Assembly (NCBI GenBank): GCA_934725835.1
Contig: CAKVCR010000068.1
Span: 1 to 11,708, forward strand
Direction of reading: 5' to 3'
From: an uncultured Odoribacter sp.
GTDB taxonomy: Bacteria; Bacteroidota; Bacteroidia; Bacteroidales; Marinifilaceae
Length of the DNA: 11,708 nucleotides
In this document: positions 1 through 6,427 of the stretch, in pieces
How positions within the stretch are numbered: position 1 is the first letter of the stretch
Layout: each line of letters opens with the position of its first letter
Position numbers and translations under genes: made by a program
The notes under the pieces: model-generated
What the model was told of the DNA's origin: nothing
What the model saw: the letters and a program-made list of their open reading frames with translations, nothing else
The model's database searches: none

Positions 1-52
1 ATGCGGAGCCTGCAAGGAAAAATGTAAATTCAAAGCCATCGGGGTAAGATAA
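1..52 (+). CDS. hydB: C-terminal end of NuoF-like hydrogenase flavoprotein subunit (partial)
   Basis: Only the last 16 codons and a TAA stop are in the window, read from base 2. They encode a CxxCxxxC stretch (CGACKEKC) followed by KFKAIGVR, which looks like the last [4Fe-4S] motif of the ferredoxin-like domain ending NuoF/HydB-type NADH-binding subunits. The stop lies 17 bases before the hydrogenase catalytic subunit, so the two are almost certainly co-transcribed. Known for the family: NuoF-like subunits carry FMN and bind NADH, passing electrons to the catalytic subunit. The identification is inferred from this short tail plus the neighbours; another ferredoxin-domain protein is possible. 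Confidence 0.7.
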   Translation, partial: CGACKEKCKFKAIGVR

Positions 53-69
53 CCATTAACTCTAAAACT

Positions 70-1821
70 ATGCAAAAAATAACTCTTCAGATAGACCATC
101 ATACAGTGGAAGTGGAAAAAGGCACCACCATACTGGAAGCAGCCCGACAGATTGGCATCACAATCCCGTCGCTTTGCTATATGAATTTAAAAGATATGTG
201 TATCACGAACTTGCCGGCATCCTGCCGCATCTGTGTCGTGGAAGTGGAAGGACGTCGCAATCTTGCTCCTGCCTGTGCCACCCGATGTGAAAACGGCATG
301 AAAGTGAATACCAGTAGTCTCCGGGTATTGAATGCCAGAAAGACAGTACTGGAACTGATATTATCCGACCATCCCAACGATTGTCTGGTATGCCCGAAAT
401 CCGGCAACTGTGAATTGCAGAGCCTGGCTGTAAGATTGAAAATACGTGAAATACCCTTTGTCGGCGAACGGAACATGCTTCCTATCGAGACTTCGCCCTC
501 TATTGTCCGCGACATGGACAAGTGTATCTACTGCCGCCGTTGCGAAATGATGTGTAACGAGGTGCAAACAGTGGGGGCCTTGGCAGCCGTAAACCGGGGT
601 TTTGCTTCTACCATATCTCCGGCATTCCATGAATCACTTGCCAATTCGGAATGTACATTCTGCGGTCAATGTGTCGCCGTATGTCCGGTAGGCGCACTGA
701 CAGAAGTGGACCATACCAACCGTCTGCTACGCGACTTAAACAATCCGAAGAAGACAGTAATTGTACAGACAGCTCCTGCTGTCCGCGCAGCACTGGGAGA
801 AGAATTCGGACTCAAACCGGGCACATCGGTTACCGGCAAAATGGTTGCTGCATTAAGACAATTAGGCTTCAAACAGGTGTTTGACACTGACTTTGCCGCA
901 GATTTAACAATCATGGAGGAAGGTAGCGAACTACTTAACCGCCTGGAACGCTACCTTCAAGGAGACAAAGACGTGCGTCTGCCTATTCTGACCTCTTGCT
1001 GTCCGGCATGGGTGAATTTCTTTGAGCACCAATTCCCGGATATGCTGGATATCCCGTCTACAGCCCGCTCTCCCCAACAGATGTTCGGCTCTATTGCCAA
1101 AACTTATTGGGCAGAAAAAATGAATATTCCACGAGAAGATTTGGTTGTGGTTTCCATCATGCCTTGTCTGGCTAAAAAGTATGAGTGCGCCCGTGAAGAA
1201 TTTTCCACCGATGGAGATCCGGATGTCAATTATTCACTTTCAACCCGCGAATTGGCAAGTCTGATTAAGCGCGCCAATATTGATTTCAATGCCTTGGAAG
1301 ATGAAGATTTTGACCATCCTTTGGGACAATCTACCGGTGCCGGTGTGATTTTCGGAGCATCGGGAGGTGTCATGGAAGCCGCACTACGAACAGCCTATGA
1401 ACTATATACCGGCCAAACACTTGAAAAACTAGATTTTGAAGACGTCAGAGGATTAGAAAGTATTAAACGTGCAACTGTTAATCTTAATGGTACAAAATTG
1501 AATGTCGGCATTGCACACGGACTGGGGAATGCCCGTAAATTATTGAATGAAATCAGAGAAGGCAAGTCAGAATTTCATGCAATTGAAATCATGGCATGTC
1601 CGGGAGGATGTGTCGGCGGAGGAGGGCAACCGCTTCACCACGGCAATTCGGCTCTGCTGAAAGCTCGTAGCCAGGCTCTTTATGAAGAAGACCTCAACAA
1701 ACCTCTACGCAAATCACACGAGAATCCGGACATCATCCGACTTTACGAAGATTTTCTTGGCAAACCGCTCAGCGATAGAGCACACCATCTTTTGCATACA
1801 CACTATTTTCGTAAGGGATAA
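70..1821 (+). CDS. hydA: [FeFe] hydrogenase catalytic subunit, NADH-linked (HydA type)
   Basis: This is a 583-residue protein making H2 from reduced carriers at an H-cluster. Domains in order: an N-terminal [2Fe-2S] ferredoxin fold (likely ligands C36, C52, C55, C69); a His-Cys [4Fe-4S] motif as in NuoG (H101, C105, C108, C114); two [4Fe-4S] ferredoxin motifs (C152/155/158/162 and C195/198/201/205); and the H-cluster domain. All three H-cluster signatures are intact: TSCCPAW at 308-314 (C310 probable proton relay, C311 ligand), MPCLAKKYE at 364-372 (C366), and MACPGGC at 508-514 (C510, C514). A small-subunit-like tail follows. The accessory domains and the NuoF-like and NuoE-like neighbours fit the multimeric NADH-dependent, probably bifurcating group rather than a monomeric enzyme. 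It is cytoplasmic, with no signal peptide visible. The bifurcating role is inferred from context. Confidence 0.95.
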   Translation: MQKITLQIDHHTVEVEKGTTILEAARQIGITIPSLCYMNLKDMCITNLPASCRICVVEVEGRRNLAPACATRCENGMKVNTSSLRVLNARKTVLELILSDHPNDCLVCPKSGNCELQSLAVRLKIREIPFVGERNMLPIETSPSIVRDMDKCIYCRRCEMMCNEVQTVGALAAVNRGFASTISPAFHESLANSECTFCGQCVAVCPVGALTEVDHTNRLLRDLNNPKKTVIVQTAPAVRAALGEEFGLKPGTSVTGKMVAALRQLGFKQVFDTDFAADLTIMEEGSELLNRLERYLQGDKDVRLPILTSCCPAWVNFFEHQFPDMLDIPSTARSPQQMFGSIAKTYWAEKMNIPREDLVVVSIMPCLAKKYECAREEFSTDGDPDVNYSLSTRELASLIKRANIDFNALEDEDFDHPLGQSTGAGVIFGASGGVMEAALRTAYELYTGQTLEKLDFEDVRGLESIKRATVNLNGTKLNVGIAHGLGNARKLLNEIREGKSEFHAIEIMACPGGCVGGGGQPLHHGNSALLKARSQALYEEDLNKPLRKSHENPDIIRLYEDFLGKPLSDRAHHLLHTHYFRKG

Positions 1822-1850
1822 AAACATAAAACATTGTAAAGACTAGACTT

Positions 1851-2327
1851 ATGAGTGACTTTAAAATTTCACAAGATAAAATGGACAAATTGCTGGCGAT
1901 TTGCGATGAACATGGCAACCAACCCGGCGAACTAATCAATATATTGCACAAAGTACAACACCTTTTCGGTTATCTGCCACCGGAAGTACAACGCATTGTA
2001 GCAAAACAACTGGATATTCCGGTATCCAAGGTCTACGGAGTCGTTACCTTTTATTCTTTTTTCAATATGACTCCCAAAGGAGAGCACCCTATCTCTGTTT
2101 GTATGGGAACAGCCTGCTACGTGCGTGGAGCAGAAAAAGTGTTGGATGAATTCCGACGGATACTGAACATCAATGTCGGTGAAACAACTCCCGACGGTAA
2201 GTTTTCATTATCAAGCCTTCGCTGCGTTGGCGCTTGTGGATTGGCACCTGTTGTATTAATCGGCGAAAAAGTATTCGGTCGCGTTGTACCCGGGGATGTA
2301 GAAAAAATTTTAAAAGAGTTGGAATAG
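1851..2327 (+). CDS. hydC: NuoE-like [2Fe-2S] subunit of NADH-linked hydrogenase
   Basis: This is a 158-residue thioredoxin-fold [2Fe-2S] protein of the NuoE/HydC family, which helps pass electrons between NADH/FMN and the other clusters of the complex. The four expected ligands are visible: C84 and C89 (VCMGTACYVRG) and C125 and C129 (RCVGACGLAPV). An N-terminal helical part (about 1-50, containing GELINILHKVQHLFGYLPPE) is typical of the family and the length is normal. It starts 29 bases after hydA and is followed directly by a terminator, so it is the last gene of the operon. The order flavoprotein, catalytic, NuoE-like is seen here directly. The exact partner assignment is inferred. Confidence 0.92.
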   Translation: MSDFKISQDKMDKLLAICDEHGNQPGELINILHKVQHLFGYLPPEVQRIVAKQLDIPVSKVYGVVTFYSFFNMTPKGEHPISVCMGTACYVRGAEKVLDEFRRILNINVGETTPDGKFSLSSLRCVGACGLAPVVLIGEKVFGRVVPGDVEKILKELE

Positions 2328-2345
2328 ATTTACGTGATTTCATAC

Positions 2346-2376
2346 AAGCAGCCTGGCAAATTTGCCGGGCTGTTTT
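2346..2376 (+). terminator. Rho-independent terminator after the hydrogenase operon
   Basis: A nearly perfect inverted repeat has arms AGCCTGGCAAA (2350-2360) and TTTGCCGGGCT (2361-2371), with one G-U pair. It can extend outward through 2346-2349 and 2372-2375, and the T-run lies at 2373-2376. It sits 18 bases after the hydC stop. Confidence 0.85.
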
Positions 2377-2400
2377 AGTCTGTACCTAACCGATGGCTGA

Positions 2401-2436
2401 TTTTGTGCCGTTATGTCAGTAAAAACTGACACAAAA
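2401..2436 (+). repeat. Two-part stem-loop upstream of dnaK
   Basis: An upper stem GTCAGT (2415-2420) / ACTGAC (2425-2430) closes an AAAA loop. A lower stem TTTTGT (2401-2406) / ACAAAA (2431-2436) is joined with an eight-base bulge on the 5' side (2407-2414). It is 146 bases before the dnaK start. A shorter hairpin, GTGCC (2486-2490) / GGCAC (2494-2498), lies downstream. It could be a leader structure, an operator or a second weak terminator; the sequence does not decide. Confidence 0.4.
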
Positions 2437-2581
2437 GAATCATCACTCAAATAATTCCGCCATTTTTACAAAAAAACACTCTTCCGTGCCACTGGCACAC
2501 CATTTGATAAAGGATAGATGTGTTTGATTCAAAATATCAGGCACAGGAACATGAATAGTAACAAATAAAAATATAAAAATT

Positions 2582-4495
2582 ATGGGAAAAATTATTGGAA
2601 TCGACTTAGGTACTACCAACTCATGCGTTGCCGTAATGGAGGGTAACGAACCGGTAGTGATACCAAATAGCGAAGGTAGACGTACAACTCCTTCAATCGT
2701 AGCATTTGTAGACAATGGCGAACGTAAAGTAGGTGATCCTGCAAAACGTCAGGCAATCACCAATCCTCACAAAACAATTTATTCTATCAAACGTTTCATG
2801 GGAGAAACCTTTGATCAGGTTGGTAGTGAAGTTAATCGTGTAGCTTATCAAGTGGTGCGTGGTGACAATAATACTCCACGTGTCGTGATTGACAATCGTC
2901 AGTATTCTCCACAGGAAATCTCAGCAATGGTCCTTCAGAAAATGAAGAAAACAGCTGAAGATTACTTAGGACAAGAAGTATCGGAAGCCGTTATTACTGT
3001 GCCGGCGTACTTCAATGATGCGCAACGTCAGGCAACAAAAGAAGCTGGCGAAATTGCAGGCTTGACAGTAAAACGTATTATTAATGAGCCGACAGCTGCT
3101 GCATTGGCATATGGTTTGGATAAAAAAACGCAGGATCAGAAAATCGCAGTATTCGACCTTGGTGGTGGTACATTCGATATTTCAATTCTTGAATTGGGAG
3201 ATGGAGTGTTTGAAGTGAAATCAACCAATGGTGATACACACTTGGGTGGTGATGACTTTGATGATAAAATCATCAACTGGCTGGCAGATGAATTCCAAAA
3301 AGATGAAGGTGTCGACATCCGTAAAGACCCGATGGCTCATCAACGTTTGAAAGAAGCTGCAGAGAAAGCAAAAATCGAATTGTCAAGTTCAACGTCGACA
3401 GAAATCAATCTGCCGTATATCTTCCCGGTTAACGGTATTCCCAAACACTTGGTACGCACTTTAACACGGGCTCAATTTGAGCAGTTGTGCTACGATTTGA
3501 TTCAAGCAACCATCGAACCGTGCCGTAAAGCACTGAACGATGCAAACATGCAACCATCGGAAATCGACGAAGTTATCTTGGTTGGTGGTTCAACCCGTAT
3601 TCCGGCTGTACAGCAAAAAGTGCAGGAGTTCTTCGGGAAAGCTCCTTCCAAGGGTGTTAACCCGGACGAAGTGGTAGCTGTAGGTGCTGCAATTCAGGGA
3701 GGTGTATTGACTGGTGAGGTAAAAGATGTATTGCTGCTTGACGTCACTCCGCTTTCATTGGGAATCGAAACTTTAGGTGGAGTAATGACAAAATTGATTG
3801 AAGCTAACACCACCATTCCAACCAAGAAATCAGAGGTATTCTCTACAGCAGCTGACAACCAGCCTTCAGTGGAAATCCACATTTTGCAGGGAGAACGTCC
3901 AATGGCTCGCGATAACAAAACAATCGGTCGTTTCCACTTGGATAGCATTCCACCAGCACCTCGTGGTGTACCACAGATTGAAGTAACGTTCGATATTGAT
4001 GCCAATGGTATTTTGAATGTATCTGCAAAAGATAAGGCTACCGGCAAAGAACAATCTATCCGAATTGAAGCTTCATCCGGTTTGTCTGATGCAGAAATCA
4101 AACGAATGAAAGACGAAGCTGCTGCCAATGCTGCTGCAGACCAACAGGAAAAGGAGAAAGTTGATACAATCAATAAAGCAGACTCTATGATTTTCCAAAC
4201 TGAAAAACAGTTGAAAGAATTTGGAGATAAATTACCTGCAGATAAGAAGGCTCCTATTGAATCTGCTCTGCAAGAACTGAAAGATGCACATAAAGCGCAA
4301 GACATTGCCCGTATCAACGCAGCTATCGATAAATTGAACAATGTGTTCCAGGCTGCTTCACAGGAAATGTACAATGCTCAGGCACAACAGCAGCAACAAG
4401 GTGCACAGAATACTCAAGGCAATCCAAATGCCGGACAAGCCAATAACGGCAAAGATCAGGAGGTGACTGACGTAGACTTTGAGGAGGTGAAATAA
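2582..4495 (+). CDS. dnaK: Hsp70 chaperone DnaK
   Basis: This is a 637-residue cytoplasmic ATP-dependent chaperone that binds exposed hydrophobic peptides with DnaJ and GrpE. The nucleotide-binding domain carries GIDLGTTNSC (5-14), DLGGGTFD (192-199) and VGGSTRIP (334-341). The conserved interdomain linker DVLLLDVTP begins at 382, and the substrate-binding domain and helical lid follow. The tail is rich in Gln, Asn and Gly and ends in EVTDVDFEEVK, like the conserved acidic end of bacterial DnaK. Length and motifs are normal, and the start is the only ATG ahead of GIDLGTT. No DnaJ or GrpE gene is adjacent, and no CIRCE element was seen in the 254 bases upstream. A terminator follows, so it appears to be a single-gene unit and is probably chromosomal. 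Confidence 0.98.
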   Translation: MGKIIGIDLGTTNSCVAVMEGNEPVVIPNSEGRRTTPSIVAFVDNGERKVGDPAKRQAITNPHKTIYSIKRFMGETFDQVGSEVNRVAYQVVRGDNNTPRVVIDNRQYSPQEISAMVLQKMKKTAEDYLGQEVSEAVITVPAYFNDAQRQATKEAGEIAGLTVKRIINEPTAAALAYGLDKKTQDQKIAVFDLGGGTFDISILELGDGVFEVKSTNGDTHLGGDDFDDKIINWLADEFQKDEGVDIRKDPMAHQRLKEAAEKAKIELSSSTSTEINLPYIFPVNGIPKHLVRTLTRAQFEQLCYDLIQATIEPCRKALNDANMQPSEIDEVILVGGSTRIPAVQQKVQEFFGKAPSKGVNPDEVVAVGAAIQGGVLTGEVKDVLLLDVTPLSLGIETLGGVMTKLIEANTTIPTKKSEVFSTAADNQPSVEIHILQGERPMARDNKTIGRFHLDSIPPAPRGVPQIEVTFDIDANGILNVSAKDKATGKEQSIRIEASSGLSDAEIKRMKDEAAANAAADQQEKEKVDTINKADSMIFQTEKQLKEFGDKLPADKKAPIESALQELKDAHKAQDIARINAAIDKLNNVFQAASQEMYNAQAQQQQQGAQNTQGNPNAGQANNGKDQEVTDVDFEEVK

Positions 4496-4531
4496 GTTGC
4501 GATAAACAACGATAACTAAAAATAGGAATGC

Positions 4532-4568
4532 AGGGTGTAACTCAATGAGTTATACCCTATTTCTTTTT
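4532..4568 (+). terminator. Rho-independent terminator after dnaK
   Basis: Arms GGGTGTAACTC (4533-4543) and GAGTTATACCC (4547-4557) pair over 11 bases with one G-U, and A4532-T4558 extends the stem. The loop is AAT. The tail TATTTCTTTTT follows. It isolates dnaK from the element to the right. Confidence 0.88.
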
Positions 4569-4586
4569 ATATCACTTTTCCTTGAC

Positions 4587-4620
4587 TTTGCTTGTTATTC
4601 GGATTTTTATTATATATTTG
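4587..4620 (+). promoter_or_regulatory. Bacteroidales-type promoter for the HTH/integrase operon
   Basis: TTTG (4587-4590) and TATATTTG (4613-4620) match the Bacteroides -33 TTTG and -7 TAnnTTTG elements, with 22 bases between them (slightly wider than the usual spacing of about 19-21). Transcription would start near 4627, leaving a leader of roughly 85 bases before the ATG at 4713. Confidence 0.55.
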
Positions 4621-4712
4621 TACCATAATTGTACCGACACTTAAAAGTAGATAATGTGACACCTATAAAAACAGCGGTATTGAGAATGAAGAATATAAGT
4701 AAAATGTAGGTT

Positions 4713-5273
4713 ATGCCAGCAGCAAAATTTGAAATAACACGTCAATGCAAGGTTTGTGGAGAAACCTTTGTAGCTAAAACCATTGAATCGTGGTATTGCA
4801 CTCCCAAATGTTCCAAGATTGCGTGGAAAAGGCGTAAGGATGAAGAACAGAGATTGCAAAGGTTGGACGAAGTGGTTAAGAAGATACCCAAGTCCAAAGA
4901 GTATATCACAGTTCCTGAAGCATACGCTTTGTTTGGCATAAGCAAGGAAACTCTTTATCGTTTAATTCGTAAGGGTACAATCCCAAGTGTGAATGCCGGA
5001 GAAAGGCAGACTTTACTATCAAAAGAAGAATTGATGAAACTCTATCCTCTCCGAAAGAAAACTCTCACAAAGCCAAAGCCTATTGCCAAGCTGTATAGTC
5101 TGGAGCCAAAGGACTGTTATACTATTGGCGAAATCACAGAAAAGTTTCTTGTGAATGAAAGCATTGTTTACCTTCATATACGCAAGTATTCCATTCCTAC
5201 CAGACAGATAGGTAACTTTGTTTATGTACCAAAGAAAGAAATTGATAATCTATATAAAGGTGTGAAGCGATGA
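4713..5273 (+). CDS. Zinc-finger and double helix-turn-helix DNA-binding protein (element regulator or excision factor)
   Basis: This is a 186-residue protein. The N-terminus holds a short zinc-binding motif (C12, C15, C29, C33) followed by a basic and charged helix (KIAWKRRKDEEQR). Two excisionase/MerR-like HTH_17 units follow. The first spans about 64-113 (YITVPEAYALFGISKETLYR, then a small wing and LSKEELMKLY). The second spans about 134-183 (CYTIGEITEKFLVNESIVYL, then VYVPKKEIDNLYKG). Two such units suggest binding to paired or repeated sites, as recombination directionality factors do. The TGA stop at 5271-5273 overlaps an ATG at 5270-5272 (ATGA). That start belongs to a copy of the integrase 5' end, so the gene was probably once translationally coupled to the integrase now 2.9 kb away. 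Its function as regulator or excision factor is inferred. Confidence 0.85.
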   Translation: MPAAKFEITRQCKVCGETFVAKTIESWYCTPKCSKIAWKRRKDEEQRLQRLDEVVKKIPKSKEYITVPEAYALFGISKETLYRLIRKGTIPSVNAGERQTLLSKEELMKLYPLRKKTLTKPKPIAKLYSLEPKDCYTIGEITEKFLVNESIVYLHIRKYSIPTRQIGNFVYVPKKEIDNLYKGVKR

Positions 5274-5286
5274 AGAAAGCATTAGT
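5263..5286 (+). repeat. Left copy of the 24-bp direct repeat flanking the SIR2-HerA cargo
   Basis: This copy begins TGAAGCGATGAAGAAAGC and ends ATTAGT. It is identical over 24 bases to 8176-8199. It covers the last HTH codons and stop plus an ATG and the first integrase-like codons. Similarity extends weakly leftward (AAGG 2-3 bases upstream in both copies). Confidence 0.9.
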
Positions 5287-5320
5287 ACATGAGTATCGAT
5301 TAAATATCTCAACTAAGTAA
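5270..5320 (+). pseudogene. 16-codon remnant of an integrase start, coupled to the HTH gene
   Basis: An ATG overlapping the HTH gene stop (ATGA) opens a 16-residue frame, MKKALVHEYRLNISTK, ending in TAA at 5318-5320. The first six residues, MKKALV, are identical to the start of the intact integrase at 8183, after which the sequences diverge. It reads as the stub left when the cargo separated the HTH and integrase genes. Alternatively it could be translated as a coupled short peptide or a bridge maintaining ribosome traffic into the cargo; nothing in the sequence shows that. Confidence 0.6.
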
Positions 5321-5389
5321 TTGCACAACGATAGAAATTCGCATAAATGCATACAACGTAGTACTTTAATTGAGATTTTTATCAAATAA

Positions 5390-6424
5390 ATGTTTTTAAT
5401 GAATATGGAAAAGAAAGACATATTTCAAGATATTCAAAACATACGAAGTTCCAATCCTGTAATTGTATTGGGAAGTGGAGCATCTGTTTCCTATGGCATA
5501 CCAGGAATGGGTGTTTTAGCAAATGAGTTAAAAAACTTCTTTAAATCAAATCCATATTATGATACAGCTACTAATGATGTCGTTAGTGATTTCATAAAGC
5601 TTTTAGATTCAGGTGTAGGTTTGGAAGCTGCATTGCTGGATGTTAAGGTTCCTGAAATTGTTGAAGCAGATATAGTAAATATTGTCTGGAAGGTTATTAT
5701 TGAATCCGATGCAAAAGTCTATGAAAGGTTTATAAGTGGAGAAGATATTAATCTAAGACAACTATTTGATTATATTATATATGGAGATCCGAATAAAACG
5801 CTAAATGTAATCTCAACCAATTATGATAGGATTGCCGAGTATGCAGCTTGTCAAACTGACGCTTACATTAATATAGGTTTTACTCACGGACTGATGGGAA
5901 AGTTAAAAGATAATATTATGCTAAATCCTAAAAAGCCGGAGGCTGATTATACTGGATTTATTAATATCTTGAAAGTTCACGGTTCCCTAGACTGGTATAG
6001 GAGAGATGGAATCATTTGCAATATCCCCAATTCTGTCAATATTCCATTAGGGTTTACACCATGTATCGTAACTCCAGGAACTAATAAATACGAACGTACT
6101 CAAGAGGAACCACATAGACAACTTTTATCAGCTGTGGACAAAATCTTTGAAAGTGCCCAAAACTATGTTTGTATTGGTTATGGTTTTAATGACAAACATG
6201 TTCAAGAAATGTTGCTTAAATATGCCAAAAAGAGAAAGGCAAAAATACTGATTGTTACCAAAGAAATTACAAATTCAATAAAAGAAAATGTAATAGATAA
6301 AGGATATGATTATATCGCTATTTGTAGTGATGGTGCTAAGGGTACTGTTTTTCATACAAATAGTGATTCTATAATTGTTGATGACAAAATATATTGGACT
6401 ATAGAAGGATTAATGGAAATATAA
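5390..6424 (+). CDS. SIR2-family NAD+-hydrolase, defence effector (SIR2-HerA system)
   Basis: This is a 344-residue SIR2-like protein (SIR2_2 type). The Rossmann nucleotide-binding start is VIVLGSGASVSYGIPGMG (24-41). ISTNYD at 141-146 supplies the conserved Asn (N144), and VHGSLDW at 196-202 the conserved His (H197). CIGYGFND (261-268) is the typical late SIR2_2 motif. With N144 and H197 present the enzyme should be able to hydrolyse NAD+, which in this family starves infected cells or limits the phage. The gene ends three bases before the HerA-like gene, matching known SIR2-HerA (Nezha-type) pairs in which SIR2 and HerA form a large complex. The start at 5390 is uncertain: ATGs at 5399 (M4) and 5405 (M6) are equally plausible. 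No signal peptide or membrane segment is seen. Defence is inferred from the family. Confidence 0.88.
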   Translation: MFLMNMEKKDIFQDIQNIRSSNPVIVLGSGASVSYGIPGMGVLANELKNFFKSNPYYDTATNDVVSDFIKLLDSGVGLEAALLDVKVPEIVEADIVNIVWKVIIESDAKVYERFISGEDINLRQLFDYIIYGDPNKTLNVISTNYDRIAEYAACQTDAYINIGFTHGLMGKLKDNIMLNPKKPEADYTGFINILKVHGSLDWYRRDGIICNIPNSVNIPLGFTPCIVTPGTNKYERTQEEPHRQLLSAVDKIFESAQNYVCIGYGFNDKHVQEMLLKYAKKRKAKILIVTKEITNSIKENVIDKGYDYIAICSDGAKGTVFHTNSDSIIVDDKIYWTIEGLMEI

Positions 6425-6427
6425 AAA

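Noticed and set aside
2328..2581. CIRCE element or clear sigma promoter for dnaK
   Set aside because: No CIRCE inverted repeat was seen. TGTGTTTG at 2519-2526 is one base off TAnnTTTG but has no TTTG at the proper distance upstream.
3694..4374. 226-residue open frame on the minus strand
   Set aside because: It lies wholly inside dnaK, is rich in Ser, Ala and Ile without motifs, and mirrors dnaK codon structure. It is a shadow frame.
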